A stretch of 64,000 bases of DNA from Bacillus sp. FJAT-26390. Its GTDB lineage: Bacteria; Bacillota; Bacilli; Paenibacillales; Paenibacillaceae. The notes below the pieces were generated by a model, which saw only the letters and a list, made by a program, of their open reading frames with translations, ran no database searches and was not told the origin of the DNA. The position numbers and the translations under genes are program-made. Shown here piece after piece: positions 7,439 to 15,461 of the stretch (positions are counted from its first letter, which is position 1; the number at the start of each line of letters is the position of its first letter). The stretch spans positions 1,431,290-1,495,289 of the forward strand of contig NZ_MAQX01000001.1 in NCBI RefSeq assembly GCF_001682865.1. The letters run 5' to 3'.

Positions 7439-8743
7439 TTATTTTATTTTCTTGCTTAGCTTTCCGCTTTCGCATGATTTTTTGGAAATTTGTTTTTTTC
7501 GCATGATGCGTTTTTTGCAAACTTGTATTTTCTTTTTAATCACACATTTATAACGTTTCTTTTTCCTTTTAATAATTTTTATGGCGCACTTTTTGCCTCT
7601 TGGACCTCGAGCCCCTTTTGGTCCTCTAGGACCTCTATTACCTCTTGGTCCTGTTTTTCCTGTTTTTCCTGTTTTTCCAGTCAAACCATTAACAACCGTT
7701 GCTCCCGTTGCTCCAGTTGCACCTGTTGGTCCCATCAATCCGTTTATTCCATTCTGGCCTACGAAATCCATTGCTCCCGTCGTCCCTTTCGCTCCTATCG
7801 GTCCTATCGGACCTGCCGGACCAGTCGTTCCCGTCGGTCCCCGCAATCCAGCTGTTCCGTTTAGGCCCGTAGAACCTGTAGAGCCTGTTGAGCCTGTTGC
7901 TCCGGTCGCTCCCCTAGCGCCCATTGCTCCTGTTGCTCCAGTAATTCCGCTAGCCCCTGTCGATCCCGTAGTTCCATTTGTTCCTGTTTCTCCCGTAGCT
8001 CCAATTGCACCAGTAGTTCCCGTAGCCTTTGACCGCCAAGCGATGTTTGATAGGCATCTGCTGACAGAGGAAAGGTAGTGGATTCGGTATAGCCGGTCAC
8101 ATAGGCGTTTCCAGAGGAATCAACTGCTATAGCCCGCCCTGAATCAAAACCATTTTCGCCATAATAGGTGGAATAGACAAGGGCATCACTCCCTCCATTT
8201 AAGCTTGATTGTAATGCGCCGCTTGTAAGGGGGAAATTGGTTGAAGTCGTATTTCCAGTTACATAGGCATTGCCGCTTGCATCAATTGCTATCCCTTGAG
8301 CATGGTCATAGGAACTTCCCCCCAGGTAGGTGGAGTAGATTAACGCGGTTCCAGCAGCGTTTAACTTTGTAATAAACACATCGTTATCTCCGCCAAAAGC
8401 CGTTTGAAATGCTCCTGCTGTCGTTGGGAAATTTAAGGCTGTCGTTTTTCCCGTTGGAGAGTTCTGTATGCCAGTTGGCTGTATCATTTCCAATCAAGAA
8501 ATTTACTTTTTCCGCACTTTTGTGACGGCCCGTAACTTTTACCTCTGGGTTAGCATCAAGAAATTGAAGCGCAAGGACATGATTCTCGTCATGCTGGTCG
8601 GTTTTATCAGTGAAGACGAACGCTGCTTCTAGCGCAGTAAAATAAATGCCATAACCCAGCCGATCTGTAAAATATCATATATCCGCACTCGCAACTCCAG
8701 AATTTTCGACAAAGGTTAATGGGATCTTGCCATAGTTATTCAT
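7439..8743 (-). pseudogene. SBBP-repeat / collagen-like surface protein, multiply disrupted
   Basis: Reading the minus strand from an ATG at 8743 gives the start of a DUF7948-type N-terminal domain (YGKIPLTFVENSG, then [16 protein letters not shown]). It is broken by an in-frame TGA at 8675-8677. After about 90 codons the homology jumps, with a frame change near 8460, directly to SBBP beta-propeller repeats ([26 protein letters not shown]..., [11 protein letters not shown]). The middle of the N-terminal domain is missing. Near 8030 a -1 change in frame leads into Gly-X-Y collagen-like triplets. These continue into a Lys/Arg/Cys-rich tail ending at 7439. An in-frame gap also shortens one SBBP repeat. 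Such proteins are usually large spore-surface or secreted filaments; this copy is dead or fragmented. The 161-codon collagen frame starting at 7924 could still be translated. Confidence 0.75.
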
Positions 8744-8880
8744 GATGATATGACTATTTTGTTCGTACAGCCCTTTGATAGGGAGACTAACGAAAATACT
8801 TTGCTGTCAAAGAGAGTTCAATAAGAATACGGCTTAAAAATCCCAAATAATGGTTTTTTCCTAAACCATATGGTTGAGCT

Positions 8881-9171
8881 TTTTACACGAGTTGGGGAGC
8901 ATTTATTGGAAAATTACAGCCGGAAGCTCTTGCCGTTCGTATGCTTGGATCTGTCGCTCTGCAGCTGGCGGATGTAGCCTGTGGCAGAATAGATGCTTAC
9001 TGGGAATATGGGGAACAGTTCTATGATTGGATGGCAGGCGCTTTAGTTGTTCAAGAGGCAGCAGGCGCTGTAACAGACATTAACGGAGACCCGTTCACTT
9101 GGGCATCAACGGGCATTATTGCGGGAAACATGCAGCTCCATGCAGTAATACAAGCGATGCTTAAACGTTAA
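8881..9171 (+). pseudogene. 3' remnant of an inositol-monophosphatase-family gene
   Basis: The frame gives PEALAVRMLGSVALQLADVACGRIDAYWE...YDWMAGALVVQEAAGAVTDINGDPF, which is the C-terminal third of the IMPase/SuhB fold: GSxAL helix, GRxDAYWE, and the D-x2-AGA metal-site helix. The N-terminal two thirds, with the GT and DPxDGT metal-binding motifs, are absent. A stop lies in frame at 8875 and no upstream homology is seen. The sequence before it has no ribosome binding site. It is a relic, next to another disrupted gene. Confidence 0.7.
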
Positions 9172-9189
9172 TTATGAGTAGAAGCAAAT

Positions 9190-9222
9190 ATTGCCCACTA
9201 ACCTAAACGGTTAGTGGGCAAT
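9190..9222. terminator. 14-bp perfect hairpin between convergent genes
   Basis: ATTGCCCACTAACC (9190-9203), loop TAAAC, GGTTAGTGGGCAAT (9209-9222). T-tracts are weak on both sides. Its place between the IMPase remnant and sdaAA suggests a bidirectional terminator. Confidence 0.6.
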
Positions 9223-9238
9223 GAAGTAACTCCGCGCA

Positions 9239-10159
9239 TTATTGGTCAATATCGTTCCCCTGTCCTTCATCGCGAGCATTCTTTCTGTCTTTGGCGAGTT
9301 GTTCGAAAATTTGTATGCCGGTTGGCGTCTGAGCCAACCCCCCGCCAGCCGTCTCACGGTGAATATCCGGCATTGCGCTCCCTACTTCGAGCATGACTTG
9401 TATAACCTCATCTGAAGGAATAACGCTTCTTACGCCCGCAAGCGCCATATCAGCGGCAGCTAGCGCATTGACCGCCCCAAATCCGTTTCTAACAATACAA
9501 GGAATTTCCACTAAGCCGCCTACCGGGTCGCAAATCAAGCCAAGCGTGTTTTTAAGCGCAAGTCCGACTGCGTGAACGGCTTGCGCGGGGGTTCCGCCTT
9601 TCAGCTCCACAAGCGCTCCGGCAGCCATCCCGATGGCAGAGCCGATTTCAGCTTGGCAGCCTCCTTCTGCTCCGGATATAAAAGAGTTGTTCGCGATGAC
9701 ATACCCTATTGCCCCGGCGCAAAACAGACCGTTCACCAAATGATCGTCATCCCAGCCGAACCGTTCCTGACTGCTGATAAATACGCCGGGGATGACGCCG
9801 CATGATCCGGCGGTTGGCGTAGCGACGATGCGCCCCATAGACGCATTCACTTCAGAAACCGCGAGTGCATAGGCCATTGCCGAGCCAGCAAACGGCTCCA
9901 ATGAAGCATCCGGCTTGCGGGTATATTCATACACCCGTTTCGCATCTCCGCCAGTCAGACCGCTCCGGGACGTTTTATCCGAAGAGATTCCCTTTTGGGT
10001 GGCTTCCTTCATGATGCCGTAATAGTTCTTCATTTTGTCCCATTCCTGATCCTCCGTCCGGCCGGATTCCTTCGCTTGATCCTCCAGCATAATACGGTAG
10101 ATCGGTTTGCCTTCACTTACGCTAACCATCGCAAGTTCCTTTAGGGTTTTAAATCTCAA
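9239..10159 (-). CDS. sdaAA: L-serine dehydratase, alpha subunit
   Basis: Catalytic chain of the two-subunit iron-sulfur L-serine ammonia-lyase, converting L-serine to pyruvate and ammonia in the cytoplasm. At 306 aa it has the usual length. The conserved Cys motifs that hold the oxygen-sensitive [4Fe-4S] cluster are present: GSCGVIPG, GLFCAGAIGY, and LICDPVGGLVEIPCIVRN. The GAEGGCQAEIGSA segment is also typical. The start overlaps the sdaAB stop by 4 bases (ATGA), so the two are translationally coupled. The order beta-alpha matches Bacillus. Feeding of pyruvate from serine is the expected role. Confidence 0.93.
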   Translation of the reverse strand: MRFKTLKELAMVSVSEGKPIYRIMLEDQAKESGRTEDQEWDKMKNYYGIMKEATQKGISSDKTSRSGLTGGDAKRVYEYTRKPDASLEPFAGSAMAYALAVSEVNASMGRIVATPTAGSCGVIPGVFISSQERFGWDDDHLVNGLFCAGAIGYVIANNSFISGAEGGCQAEIGSAIGMAAGALVELKGGTPAQAVHAVGLALKNTLGLICDPVGGLVEIPCIVRNGFGAVNALAAADMALAGVRSVIPSDEVIQVMLEVGSAMPDIHRETAGGGLAQTPTGIQIFEQLAKDRKNARDEGQGNDIDQ

Positions 10160-10836
10160 TGCGGAACACCACCATTTAAATTAATGTAATTAAGGTTATT
10201 CACATGATCCAGCCTTTTGGCCTTCGCTAGCAGCTCTTCAGAGATCTCGCCATCCGTTTCAACTGCCGTCGCAGCTTGTCCGAGTCTGCCTTTGCGGTCT
10301 ACATCCATATAACCGATATTGATATTGGCATCGCTTAGCAGCCGCGTGATGCTTGCAAGCACGCCAGGTTGATCGTCATGGAATAAAATGAGGGTCGGAT
10401 AATTAGCGGTAAATTTGAGATCAAACCCATTCACCTCCACCACTTCGATATTGCCACCGCCAATCGAGCAGCCCGTCATTTGAGCGCTTTTCGAACCCGA
10501 AAGAAGGTTAATCGCCAATGTGTTCGGATGAACGGCAGCCCCGCTACCCGTTTGAAAAGTCACTTTCATCCCAAGCTTATCCGCCAAATCCAGCGAATCC
10601 GGTACTCGCTCGTCATCGGTATCGAACTGAAGCAGTCCCGCGATTACAGCCAAATCCGTCCCATGACCGCTATATGTAGCTGCGAAAGAACCATAAAAAA
10701 TAATATCAGCCTGCTCAGGCTGTTCGCCAAACAAACCGCGCGCAACCCTTCCTAACCGGACGGCACCTGCCGTGTGTGAGCTTGACGGACCTATCATGCC
10801 TGGACCGATAATAGAAAACACATCTTTAAAGCGCAT
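10156..10836 (-). CDS. sdaAB: L-serine dehydratase, beta subunit with ACT domain
   Basis: Small chain of the Fe-S L-serine dehydratase, 226 aa. It begins with FSIIGPGMIGPSSSHTAGAVRLG, the signature of the serine-binding N-terminal domain. It ends with an ACT domain (about 147-220: PTLILFHDDQPGVLASITRLLSDANINIGYMDVDRK) that likely senses an amino acid, probably serine. It is the first gene of the sdaAB-sdaAA operon, with an AGGAGG site before the ATG. Confidence 0.93.
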   Translation of the reverse strand: MRFKDVFSIIGPGMIGPSSSHTAGAVRLGRVARGLFGEQPEQADIIFYGSFAATYSGHGTDLAVIAGLLQFDTDDERVPDSLDLADKLGMKVTFQTGSGAAVHPNTLAINLLSGSKSAQMTGCSIGGGNIEVVEVNGFDLKFTANYPTLILFHDDQPGVLASITRLLSDANINIGYMDVDRKGRLGQAATAVETDGEISEELLAKAKRLDHVNNLNYINLNGGVPH

Positions 10837-11048
10837 ATTACTTAATACCTCCTACGAAAGCCAGCTATTCAAATGTTGCTTAACAAATTTGTCATCCATA
10901 ACAGTCTTGCCCAACTTGGACCTATTTCTCCGCTGACAATTAACAATAAAGGATTTCCCTCCGTGAGGATCAGTAATTAGCCTACTGGGCAAATAACCTT
11001 TATCAAATGTACCCGGTACAAACATCCAATCATTCCTATTCTAATCTG

Positions 11049-11057
11049 CATAACCTA
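11049..11057 (+). promoter_or_regulatory. sigma-E/K-like -10 element, first YjcZ-like gene
   Basis: CATAACCTA fits the CATA-N3-TA pattern of mother-cell sporulation promoters and lies 34 bases before the start codon. The same pattern is found at nearly the same distance (35 bases) before the second copy. I could not fix a -35 element. Confidence 0.45.
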
Positions 11058-11090
11058 CAGAGTAGTCAGTATCAGGGAGGTGAAAGTTTA

Positions 11091-11204
11091 ATGTCTGGAT
11101 TCGTTGGTGGTGCAAATAATAGCATTGGTTTTATCCTTGTTCTTTTCATCCTGCTTGTGATTATCGCTTGCAGCTGTGGCTTTGGTGGATTTGGCGGTTA
11201 CTAA
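11091..11204 (+). CDS. YjcZ-family sporulation small protein, copy 1
   Basis: A 37-aa hydrophobic peptide: short Gly/Asn-rich start (MSGFVGGANN), a single membrane-spanning segment (FILVLFILLVIIACSC, about 13-30) and a Gly-rich tail GFGGFGGY. This is the layout of YjcZ/YhcN-neighbour small spore proteins of Bacilli, whose biochemical role is unknown. The start at 11091 is chosen because GGGAGG lies 10 bases before it; upstream ATG codons have no site. It is tandemly duplicated at 11336 with similar leader sequence. Confidence 0.8.
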   Translation: MSGFVGGANNSIGFILVLFILLVIIACSCGFGGFGGY

Positions 11205-11292
11205 TCGATAAACGTGTATGAAACCCTTTTGGGCAAATGAATATGATCAAATAACTCTGTAACAAACACCCAATCACTCAGCTGTTGCCGTG

Positions 11293-11301
11293 CATAAGTT
11301 A
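11293..11301 (+). promoter_or_regulatory. sigma-E/K-like -10 element, second YjcZ-like gene
   Basis: CATAAGTTA, again CATA-N3-TA, 35 bases before the start at 11336. The surrounding leader repeats parts of the first gene's leader (AACAAACA-CCAATCA and TACAGAGTA). Confidence 0.45.
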
Positions 11302-11335
11302 CAGAGTACCCAAAACGTAAGGAGGTGCAATGAAA

Positions 11336-11506
11336 ATGTCCGGTCATGTAGGTGGTGCTTTCTCACACACTGGTATTATCCTGGTGCTTTTCATTTTGTT
11401 GGTCATTATCGCTTGTAGCTGCGGTATATTTGGCGGCGGCGGTTACGGCGGCGGTTACGGTAACGTCGGCGGCGTAGGCGTTGGTCCTTACGGCAAAGGC
11501 TACTAA
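11336..11506 (+). CDS. YjcZ-family sporulation small protein, copy 2
   Basis: A 56-aa paralog of the preceding gene: MSGHVGGAFSHTGIILVLFILLVIIACSCG, then a longer Gly/Tyr/Val-rich tail (GGGGYGGGYGNVGG...GPYGKGY). The spacing from GGAGG to this ATG is 10 bases, as in copy 1; an ATG 6 bases upstream would add Met-Lys and is too close to the site. Copy 2 differs mainly in the extended Gly-rich tail. Membrane localisation in the forespore or mother cell is inferred from the family. Confidence 0.8.
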   Translation: MSGHVGGAFSHTGIILVLFILLVIIACSCGIFGGGGYGGGYGNVGGVGVGPYGKGY

Positions 11507-11562
11507 TTAACCACTGAATGCACCTGTGCATTCAAATTGCACAAATTCCTTTAAATAGATTG

Positions 11563-11595
11563 AAGAAAAAGGCCCATCCAATGGGTCTTTTTCGT
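11563..11595 (+). terminator. Terminator after the YjcZ-like pair
   Basis: A stem formed by GAAAAAGGCCCAT and ATGGGTCTTTTTC around a 3-base loop, with the T run in the right arm. It lies about 57 bases after the second stop. Confidence 0.75.
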
Positions 11596-11604
11596 ATGTC
11601 GCTG

Positions 11605-11648
11605 CATAAAAAAAAGCACCTCATCCAAGTGAATTGGATAGGTGCTTT
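11605..11648 (-). terminator. Terminator of the MFS transporter gene
   Basis: AAAGCACCT...AGGTGCTTT with an inner ATCCAA/TTGGAT pairing. On the minus strand it is followed by a long T run. It is 14 bases beyond the MFS stop. Confidence 0.75.
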
Positions 11649-11662
11649 GCCGTCTCGAGCTT

Positions 11663-12826
11663 TTATACCGCTTCGTTGCTAGCATTATTCTTGCCGCCAT
11701 AATACCGATAAAGAACGAAGCCAAACAACATGCCTAGAAAGGACATGGCCGAAATCGAGAGATAAAGCGTTTTAGCGCCAAATGTCCCGTAAATAAAGCC
11801 TCCTAAGTAGGAAGCGAGTATCCCTGATACGCCAAAGAACAGCAGCGCCAATACGGTCTGGCCTGTCGCCCTCCACTCTACTGGAACGATCCGGTACAAA
11901 TATTGAATAGCCGCTGAATAGAAAATCGGGAAAGTCAGCACTTGCAGGATTTGCAGATAAGCCAATACATGCGGATCTGTTATCCAGGCTGAAAGAAAAA
12001 AGCGTATGAAGAAAAAGATGGACGCGAATGAGATCAGCATCATCTCCTTGCCTTTGCGCATCCACCAAAAGCTCAAAGCAAATACAATAATTTCACTCCC
12101 CGCCGCTAGAAAAAAAGCCTGTCCGATCAGTTCGGGCGTGCCTCCCAGCTCGCGGATATAAATGCCTAGAAACGTGTCGTTCATCCTCGCCGGAACCGAG
12201 CAAACAAATACGAGCAGCAGAAACATTAGCGTCTCTTTATTGCTCATAAAATGTTTAAGACTGCTTAAGGTAACAGGTTTTCCTGTAACCGGCACGTCAG
12301 ACATTTTCCAGCTTATAAGTAAACTGATAAGTCCAATGCCAACAAAAAGCAATGATAAGCTGTGTGCGCCAAAATAGGACATGACGTACCCTGTGAGCAG
12401 CGACGTAACCGCATAACCTAAAGCTCCATATGTGCGTACGGATCCGTAGCTAACACCGGATTTTTCAGATATAGAGAAGTTAAGACTCTCTAACAACGGG
12501 TCGATCGGCATTAAAAAGAAGTACAGCAGCATCGCGAATAAGATGAGCAGAAAAAAAGAACTGGAGCTGTACAAAAAATAACCGATCACGCTTGAAATTA
12601 AGACCAATAGGATGAGTATTTTTCGAATGGTTCTCGTCTTATCGCTGATCATTCCCCACAACGGCTGTGTAATAATGGTGATAAAGCCGCCCGTACCGAT
12701 AATAAAACCGATCTGCGCTGGCTGCAAGCCCTGTTCTGCAAGGTAGACGGGAAGAAATGTAATGAACATTGAAAGTAATGCAAAGTACAAAAAATTAAAG
12801 CCTCGTAATAATTTTAGCGGATTCAT
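11663..12826 (-). CDS. MFS transporter, LacY/PPP-like (MFS_1_like)
   Basis: Integral membrane carrier of 387 aa with about 12 hydrophobic segments. The N-terminal half has FLPVYLAEQGLQPAQIGFIIGTGGFITIITQPLWGMISDKTRTIRK, with the MFS motif A variant G-x-x-SDKTRTIRK, and SYGSVRTYGALGYAV as in the phenylpropionate-permease/nucleoside-type group (HcaT, YwbF). The substrate is unknown, possibly a small organic acid or sugar. It is monocistronic and divergent from the SDR gene across a 171-base gap. Start context GAGGTG is rather distant (11 bases). Confidence 0.75.
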   Translation of the reverse strand: MNPLKLLRGFNFLYFALLSMFITFLPVYLAEQGLQPAQIGFIIGTGGFITIITQPLWGMISDKTRTIRKILILLVLISSVIGYFLYSSSSFFLLILFAMLLYFFLMPIDPLLESLNFSISEKSGVSYGSVRTYGALGYAVTSLLTGYVMSYFGAHSLSLLFVGIGLISLLISWKMSDVPVTGKPVTLSSLKHFMSNKETLMFLLLVFVCSVPARMNDTFLGIYIRELGGTPELIGQAFFLAAGSEIIVFALSFWWMRKGKEMMLISFASIFFFIRFFLSAWITDPHVLAYLQILQVLTFPIFYSAAIQYLYRIVPVEWRATGQTVLALLFFGVSGILASYLGGFIYGTFGAKTLYLSISAMSFLGMLFGFVLYRYYGGKNNASNEAV

Positions 12827-12997
12827 GAACGTTAAAGCACCTCAAATAATCTATAGTTTGGATTGATTTCTTACAAGTATAGCAGATGAGGGCCAGATTT
12901 TATTACTAAATCATTCGCGTTCTTGTTCATTTAGAATAAAAAAGCATTCCCAAGGAACACTAAATCGGAAAATTACTGTCCTTCAGGAGGGATAATC

Positions 12998-13813
12998 ATG
13001 AACATAACCGAAGAAAAACAGCAGCAAACAAACATGCTTCGTGTAAAAGATAAAGTGGCCGTCATTACAGGCGCTGGATCTGGAATCGGACGTGCGGCAG
13101 CACTGCTTCTGGCTAAAAATGGCGCAAAAGTATGTCTCATCGATTTAAACAACAACCGAAGTGAGAGCGTGGAAAAACAAATCAATGAATTAGGCGGAGA
13201 ATCCTTATTTATAGATACAGATGTATCAGACCCAGACCGGGTAAATAAAGCGATTCAAGCTGCGTTTGAACAATGGGGCCGAATAGACATCGTGTTTGCA
13301 AATGCGGGAATCAACGGCGTCGTCTCTCCCATTGAGGACATGACGCCGGAAGCATGGGACCATACGCTGACAACGAACTTAAAAGGAACATTTCTAACTG
13401 TTAAATATGCGATTCCGCATATGAAGAAAAACGGCGGAAGCATCATTATTACAAGCTCCATTAACGGCAGCCGTAAATTTTCCGGATTTGGCATGTCAGC
13501 CTACAGCAGTTCAAAAGCAGGCCAAATTGCTTTTGCCAAGATGGCAGCCCTTGAATTGGCTAATTATAAAATTCGGGTGAACGTTATCTGCCCAGGCGCA
13601 ATTCAAACCAATATCGGCGAAAGTACAAAAGAAACGCCCCAACTTGATAAAATCAAAATTCCGGTTAAATATCCGGAGGGCAGCCAGCCGCTAGAGCATG
13701 GACCGGGTCAGCCAGAGCAGGTTGCTGATTTGGTATTGTTTCTAGCGTCGCAGGAGTCGAGCCATATTTCAGGAACTGAAGTATTTATTGATGGGGCGGA
13801 GACGCTTCTTTAG
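12998..13813 (+). CDS. Short-chain dehydrogenase/reductase
   Basis: NAD(P)-dependent oxidoreductase of 271 aa, classical SDR. It shows the cofactor motif TGAGSGIG (about 25-32), an acidic DLN after beta-2 that favours NAD(H), NAG (about 98-100), catalytic Ser in IIITSS, and YSSSK (Tyr-x3-Lys). It ends with the usual ASQESSHISGTEVFIDGAETLL. The substrate is unknown; sugar alcohols or 3-hydroxy compounds are common for this group. GGAGGG stands 6 bases before ATG. A strong terminator follows. Confidence 0.85.
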   Translation: MNITEEKQQQTNMLRVKDKVAVITGAGSGIGRAAALLLAKNGAKVCLIDLNNNRSESVEKQINELGGESLFIDTDVSDPDRVNKAIQAAFEQWGRIDIVFANAGINGVVSPIEDMTPEAWDHTLTTNLKGTFLTVKYAIPHMKKNGGSIIITSSINGSRKFSGFGMSAYSSSKAGQIAFAKMAALELANYKIRVNVICPGAIQTNIGESTKETPQLDKIKIPVKYPEGSQPLEHGPGQPEQVADLVLFLASQESSHISGTEVFIDGAETLL

Positions 13814-13836
13814 GTGAATGAAAGGATTCAAATGAG

Positions 13837-13862
13837 GAGCGCTGAAACTGCGCTCTTTTTTT
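13837..13862 (+). terminator. Terminator of the SDR gene
   Basis: GAGCGC (13837-13842), loop, GCGCTC (13850-13855) followed by a run of eight T. Confidence 0.85.
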
Positions 13863-13958
13863 GTGCTGCCCTGTACCCCGCATTAACATGTATTTATATG
13901 GATAAACAGGATACCCTAACTATACGACTATATTAGCCATCAGATCAGAGGTATTCAG

Positions 13959-15461
13959 ATGATTAATCAAACAGACACCATTGATGACCAGCCTTTGCAC
14001 GCTGCTTTAAAGCTTAATTTAAAACAGCTGCGCGATAATCTCGGAAATAGTCCTGACCTGGTTTCCCGTCAATTTCAAGTGAATTTAGCAAATAACATGC
14101 CTATACAAGGAGCCATCGTTTATATTGATGGGCTATCAAGCTCAAGCTCTATGCTTCAATCCGTCTTTACGGGTAACAATGAGAACAATCCGTGTACCAC
14201 ACCAAATGAACTGTTGGACTACTACAAGGAAAGCGTCATTCCTGAAGGCGCCGTATTTAATCCCGCTTCGTTTAATGAGATCTTTGATCTGCTGCTTACT
14301 GGGAACAGCATTCTCCTTCTTGACGATTGCGCTCAAGCGCTTGCTGTTGACACAAAAGATTTAAAAGCACGCCCTGTGGAAGAGCCTAATGTCCAATCCG
14401 TCGTACGCGGCCCGCGTGAAGGATTTACAGAAGTGTTAAGCTGGAACACCGCTATGATTCGCAGAAAAATCAATAGCCGGCATCTATGGTTTGAGACCTA
14501 TAAAATAGGAAGCGTCACGCAGACAGAAGTTGCGGTTATTTTTATCGAAAATCTCGTTTCGGATAGTGTCCTTGAAATGGTTAGAGAACGTTTGCAGCAG
14601 ATCAATATCGACGGCATTCTAGAAAGCAATTATATAGAAGAACAAATTCAAGACAAAAAATATTCACCTTTTCCAACCATATTTAATTCGGAGAGGCCTG
14701 ATGTGGTAGCTGCAGGACTACTGGAGGGCAGAGTCGCGATCATGGTGGATGGGACCCCTTTTGCCTTGCTCGTTCCTGCGCTGTTTACGCAGTTTTTTCA
14801 ATCAAGCGAGGATTATTACGAACGGGCAGATTTTAGTACACTAATTCGTTTGCTTCGCTTTCTTTCATTTATTTTGGCAACCATTACACCCTCTTTCTAT
14901 ATTGCGATAACAACGTTTCATCAGGAGCTGCTCCCAACGACCTTACTCTACAATTTGGCAAGCCAGCGCGAGGGTGTGCCTTTTCCAGCCTTTGTAGAAG
15001 CGTTGATCATGGAGATTACCTTTGAAATCCTTCGTGAAGCCAGCGTGCGAATGCCGAAAACGATCGGACAATCGATCTCCATTGTTGGAACGCTAGTCGT
15101 CGGGCAAGCTGCAGTAGAAGCCGGTCTCGTAAGTGCTGCCATGGTTATAGTGGTTTCCATTACGGCTATCTCCAATTTCGTACTCCCAGCTTTCAATCTA
15201 GGAATTGCGGCTCGCATTATCCGTTTTCTGCTGATGATCATGGCAGCATCCTTTGGTTTGTACGGCGTATTTATCTTTATTATTGGGATTATCTTTCATC
15301 TGTGCAGCCTCACATCATTTGGTGTTCCTTATATGGCGCCGCTGGCTCCCTTCAATAGCACAGATCAGAAAGATACCCTCTTTCGTGTACCCTTGCGCTC
15401 CATGATTACACGACCAAAGAGTCTTAATCCCAAAAATCTAGTGAGGCAGAAAAAAACATGA
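13959..15461 (+). CDS. Spore germinant receptor subunit A (GerA family)
   Basis: A-subunit of a gerA-type germinant receptor in the spore inner membrane, 500 aa. A long hydrophilic N-terminal region (1-285) carries the VVRGPREGFTEVLSWNTAMIRRKINSRHL motif, diagnostic for GerA proteins. It is followed by membrane helices in the C-terminal third and the closing SFGVPYMAPLAPF motif. It begins a four-gene operon A-C-small-B. Its stop overlaps the GerC start by 4 bases. The operon should be transcribed in the forespore; a TGGATA sequence at 13899 could be a sigma-G -35 element but the -10 is unclear. The cognate germinant cannot be predicted. Confidence 0.92.
   Translation: MINQTDTIDDQPLHAALKLNLKQLRDNLGNSPDLVSRQFQVNLANNMPIQGAIVYIDGLSSSSSMLQSVFTGNNENNPCTTPNELLDYYKESVIPEGAVFNPASFNEIFDLLLTGNSILLLDDCAQALAVDTKDLKARPVEEPNVQSVVRGPREGFTEVLSWNTAMIRRKINSRHLWFETYKIGSVTQTEVAVIFIENLVSDSVLEMVRERLQQINIDGILESNYIEEQIQDKKYSPFPTIFNSERPDVVAAGLLEGRVAIMVDGTPFALLVPALFTQFFQSSEDYYERADFSTLIRLLRFLSFILATITPSFYIAITTFHQELLPTTLLYNLASQREGVPFPAFVEALIMEITFEILREASVRMPKTIGQSISIVGTLVVGQAAVEAGLVSAAMVIVVSITAISNFVLPAFNLGIAARIIRFLLMIMAASFGLYGVFIFIIGIIFHLCSLTSFGVPYMAPLAPFNSTDQKDTLFRVPLRSMITRPKSLNPKNLVRQKKT

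Noticed and set aside
7263-7520. Minus-strand Lys-rich frame of 85 codons
   Set aside because: It overlaps the end of the collagen-like frame and the terminator, has no domain and no ribosome binding site.
7621-7920. Short tandem repeats that might be taken for a CRISPR-like array
   Set aside because: The repeat unit is a 9-base Gly-X-Y coding triplet set without spacers.
8015-8040. Programmed -1 frameshift in the SBBP/collagen gene
   Set aside because: No X-XXY-YYZ slippery heptamer is in the right frame and other lesions are present, so decay is the simpler view.
7581-8078. Plus-strand proline/valine-rich repeat frame
   Set aside because: It is the mirror reading of the Gly-X-Y collagen-like repeat on the minus strand; the collagen pattern is the meaningful one.
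10837-11090. Possible riboswitch before sdaAB
   Set aside because: I found no glycine-type or other known conserved core, only a plain AGGAGG site.
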